Part shown: positions 7,034-7,469 of the stretch, one piece after another
Layout: every line of letters starts with the position of its first letter
Numbering within the stretch: the stretch's first letter is position 1
From: JBBSOW01 sp038259365
GTDB taxonomy: Bacteria > Actinomycetota > Actinomycetes > Propionibacteriales > Propionibacteriaceae
Reading direction: 5' to 3'
Length of the DNA stretch: 7,469 nucleotides
NCBI GenBank assembly: GCA_038259365.1
Contig: JBBSOW010000138.1
Span: 1 to 7,469, forward strand
Notes under the pieces: model-generated
The model's input: the letters and a program-made list of their open reading frames with translations, nothing else
Database searches by the model: none
Told to the model about the DNA's origin: nothing
Position numbers and translations under genes: made by a program

Positions 7034-7353
7034 CAACTATCGGCCCGCCTGTGGCTTGGCGAGACAAGCGGCCTGTCCTCGTGACGCTCAGTGGGGGTTT
7101 TCGATAATTGCTCACACCGATGGTCGCCATTTGGAGGTTCGCACGAGTGCCTGTTCGCGTTCCAATGTTACGGATCGGCAGATGCCTTCAATGCCGAGGC
7201 CCGAGCGAGGTTCCACGACCTTGCTATCACGGCTGCCCGGTCACGATCAACGACGGCAAGATAATGATCAACGAAGCGCGCTTACGGTCAACCGCTAGAC
7301 CAATGGTCGTGTTCCAGCCGAACCGCCCTTGCTGAGCGAGACATTCCGGGTAC
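7034..7353. other. Intergenic stretch of about 320 bp between convergent genes, no gene seen
   Basis: Short open frames on both strands show no recognisable motif, ribosome site or gene-like codon use, and GC falls compared with the genes on either side. It contains a weak hairpin (7060-7081), a nine-base direct repeat (7245-7253 and 7266-7274) and a small GACCA-A-TGGTC palindrome (7298-7308). Its position between a + strand and a - strand gene end suggests mainly transcription-end signals. Confidence 0.6.
7060..7081 (+). terminator. Weak candidate terminator after the operon
   Basis: CGAGACA (7060-7066) pairs with TGTCCTCG (7074-7081) through seven pairs with one bulged C and a seven-base loop, 27 bp after the epimerase stop. 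A TTTT occurs only 17 bases further on (7098-7101), too far for a standard intrinsic terminator, so the assignment is tentative. Confidence 0.2.
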
Positions 7354-7469
7354 TTATCGAGGTGGCAGTCCGTGTGCACGGGTATGGTGAAGCGCCAGGA
7401 GACCTGCTGAGAGGACCAGGAGAACGGGAAGGACCAGCAGGCCGATTCGTAGACCAGCGTACTGAGCTA
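7354..7469 (-). CDS. C-terminal tail of an unidentified integral membrane protein, N-terminal part outside the window
   Basis: On the reverse strand a frame enters from the right edge and runs 37 codons to TAA at 7354-7356. No start codon is present because the gene begins beyond the window. The tail reads as one membrane helix (residues about 7-26: RIGLLVLPVLLVLSAGLLAL) followed by a short basic, histidine-containing end (HHTRAHGLPPR), typical of the last helix and cytoplasmic tail of a polytopic transporter or permease. The GLRIG...P...L pattern recalls the last helix of some sugar-cation symporters, which would suit the sugar genes beside it, but this is only a suggestion. The gene is convergent with the epimerase gene. 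The case rests on hydrophobicity and frame only. Confidence 0.5.
   Translation of the reverse strand, partial: AQYAGLRIGLLVLPVLLVLSAGLLALHHTRAHGLPPR

Noticed and set aside
7082..7094. Thirteen-base match to the sequence flanking the pUC/pBR322 origin (TGACGCTCAGTGG)
   Set aside because: The match ends at once on both sides and the surroundings are native intergenic DNA, so vector contamination is not supported.

Overview
The window looks like a chromosomal segment of a high-GC actinomycete (Actinomycetota), possibly in or near the mycobacterial group. The reasons are the high third-position GC of the long genes, an actinobacterial-type cytochrome oxidase subunit I, and the tail of a DUF222/HNH-endonuclease ('13E12 repeat') protein, a family greatly expanded in these bacteria. 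I cannot name a genus from sequence alone.

Layout. Bases 1-216 are the 3' end of the DUF222/HNH gene, which enters from the left. Its stop codon runs into a 4 x 15-bp tandem array bounded by a 7-bp inverted repeat. About 670 bp without a convincing gene follow, carrying several hairpin-forming inverted repeats. The last of these is a perfect 7-5-7 palindrome directly downstream of a TTGACT hexamer. ctaD (890-2596, 568 aa, aa3-type oxidase subunit I with all metal ligands and both proton-channel signatures) stands alone with no other oxidase subunit beside it. A 199-bp gap follows. It holds a good sigma70-like promoter (TTGCCA-17-TATCGT) bracketed by a perfect 8-bp inverted repeat, plus several hairpins.

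From there a compact three-gene cluster runs on the + strand with gaps of 24 and 26 bp: (i) a 496-aa fusion of a five-helix haem-b membrane domain with a C-terminal sulfite-oxidase/MsrP-like molybdopterin domain; (ii) a 592-aa glycoside hydrolase family 15 enzyme (trehalase/glucoamylase type); (iii) a 305-aa aldose 1-epimerase. Beyond it lie about 320 bp with no recognisable gene. The last 116 bases hold, on the - strand, the C-terminal tail of a membrane protein (one hydrophobic helix, then a short basic end) convergent with the epimerase gene.

How the genes may work together (inference). GH15 enzymes are inverting and release beta-glucose; the epimerase equilibrates the anomers, so the last two genes form a plausible glucan/trehalose-to-glucose module. 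Why a membrane Mo/haem-b oxidoreductase leads that operon is not obvious, and this is the most interesting question here. It has no Tat signal, and its charge distribution suggests the Mo domain may lie in the cytoplasm, unlike the periplasmic MsrP. The orphan oxidase subunit upstream is a respiratory gene but has its own start region and need not belong to the operon.
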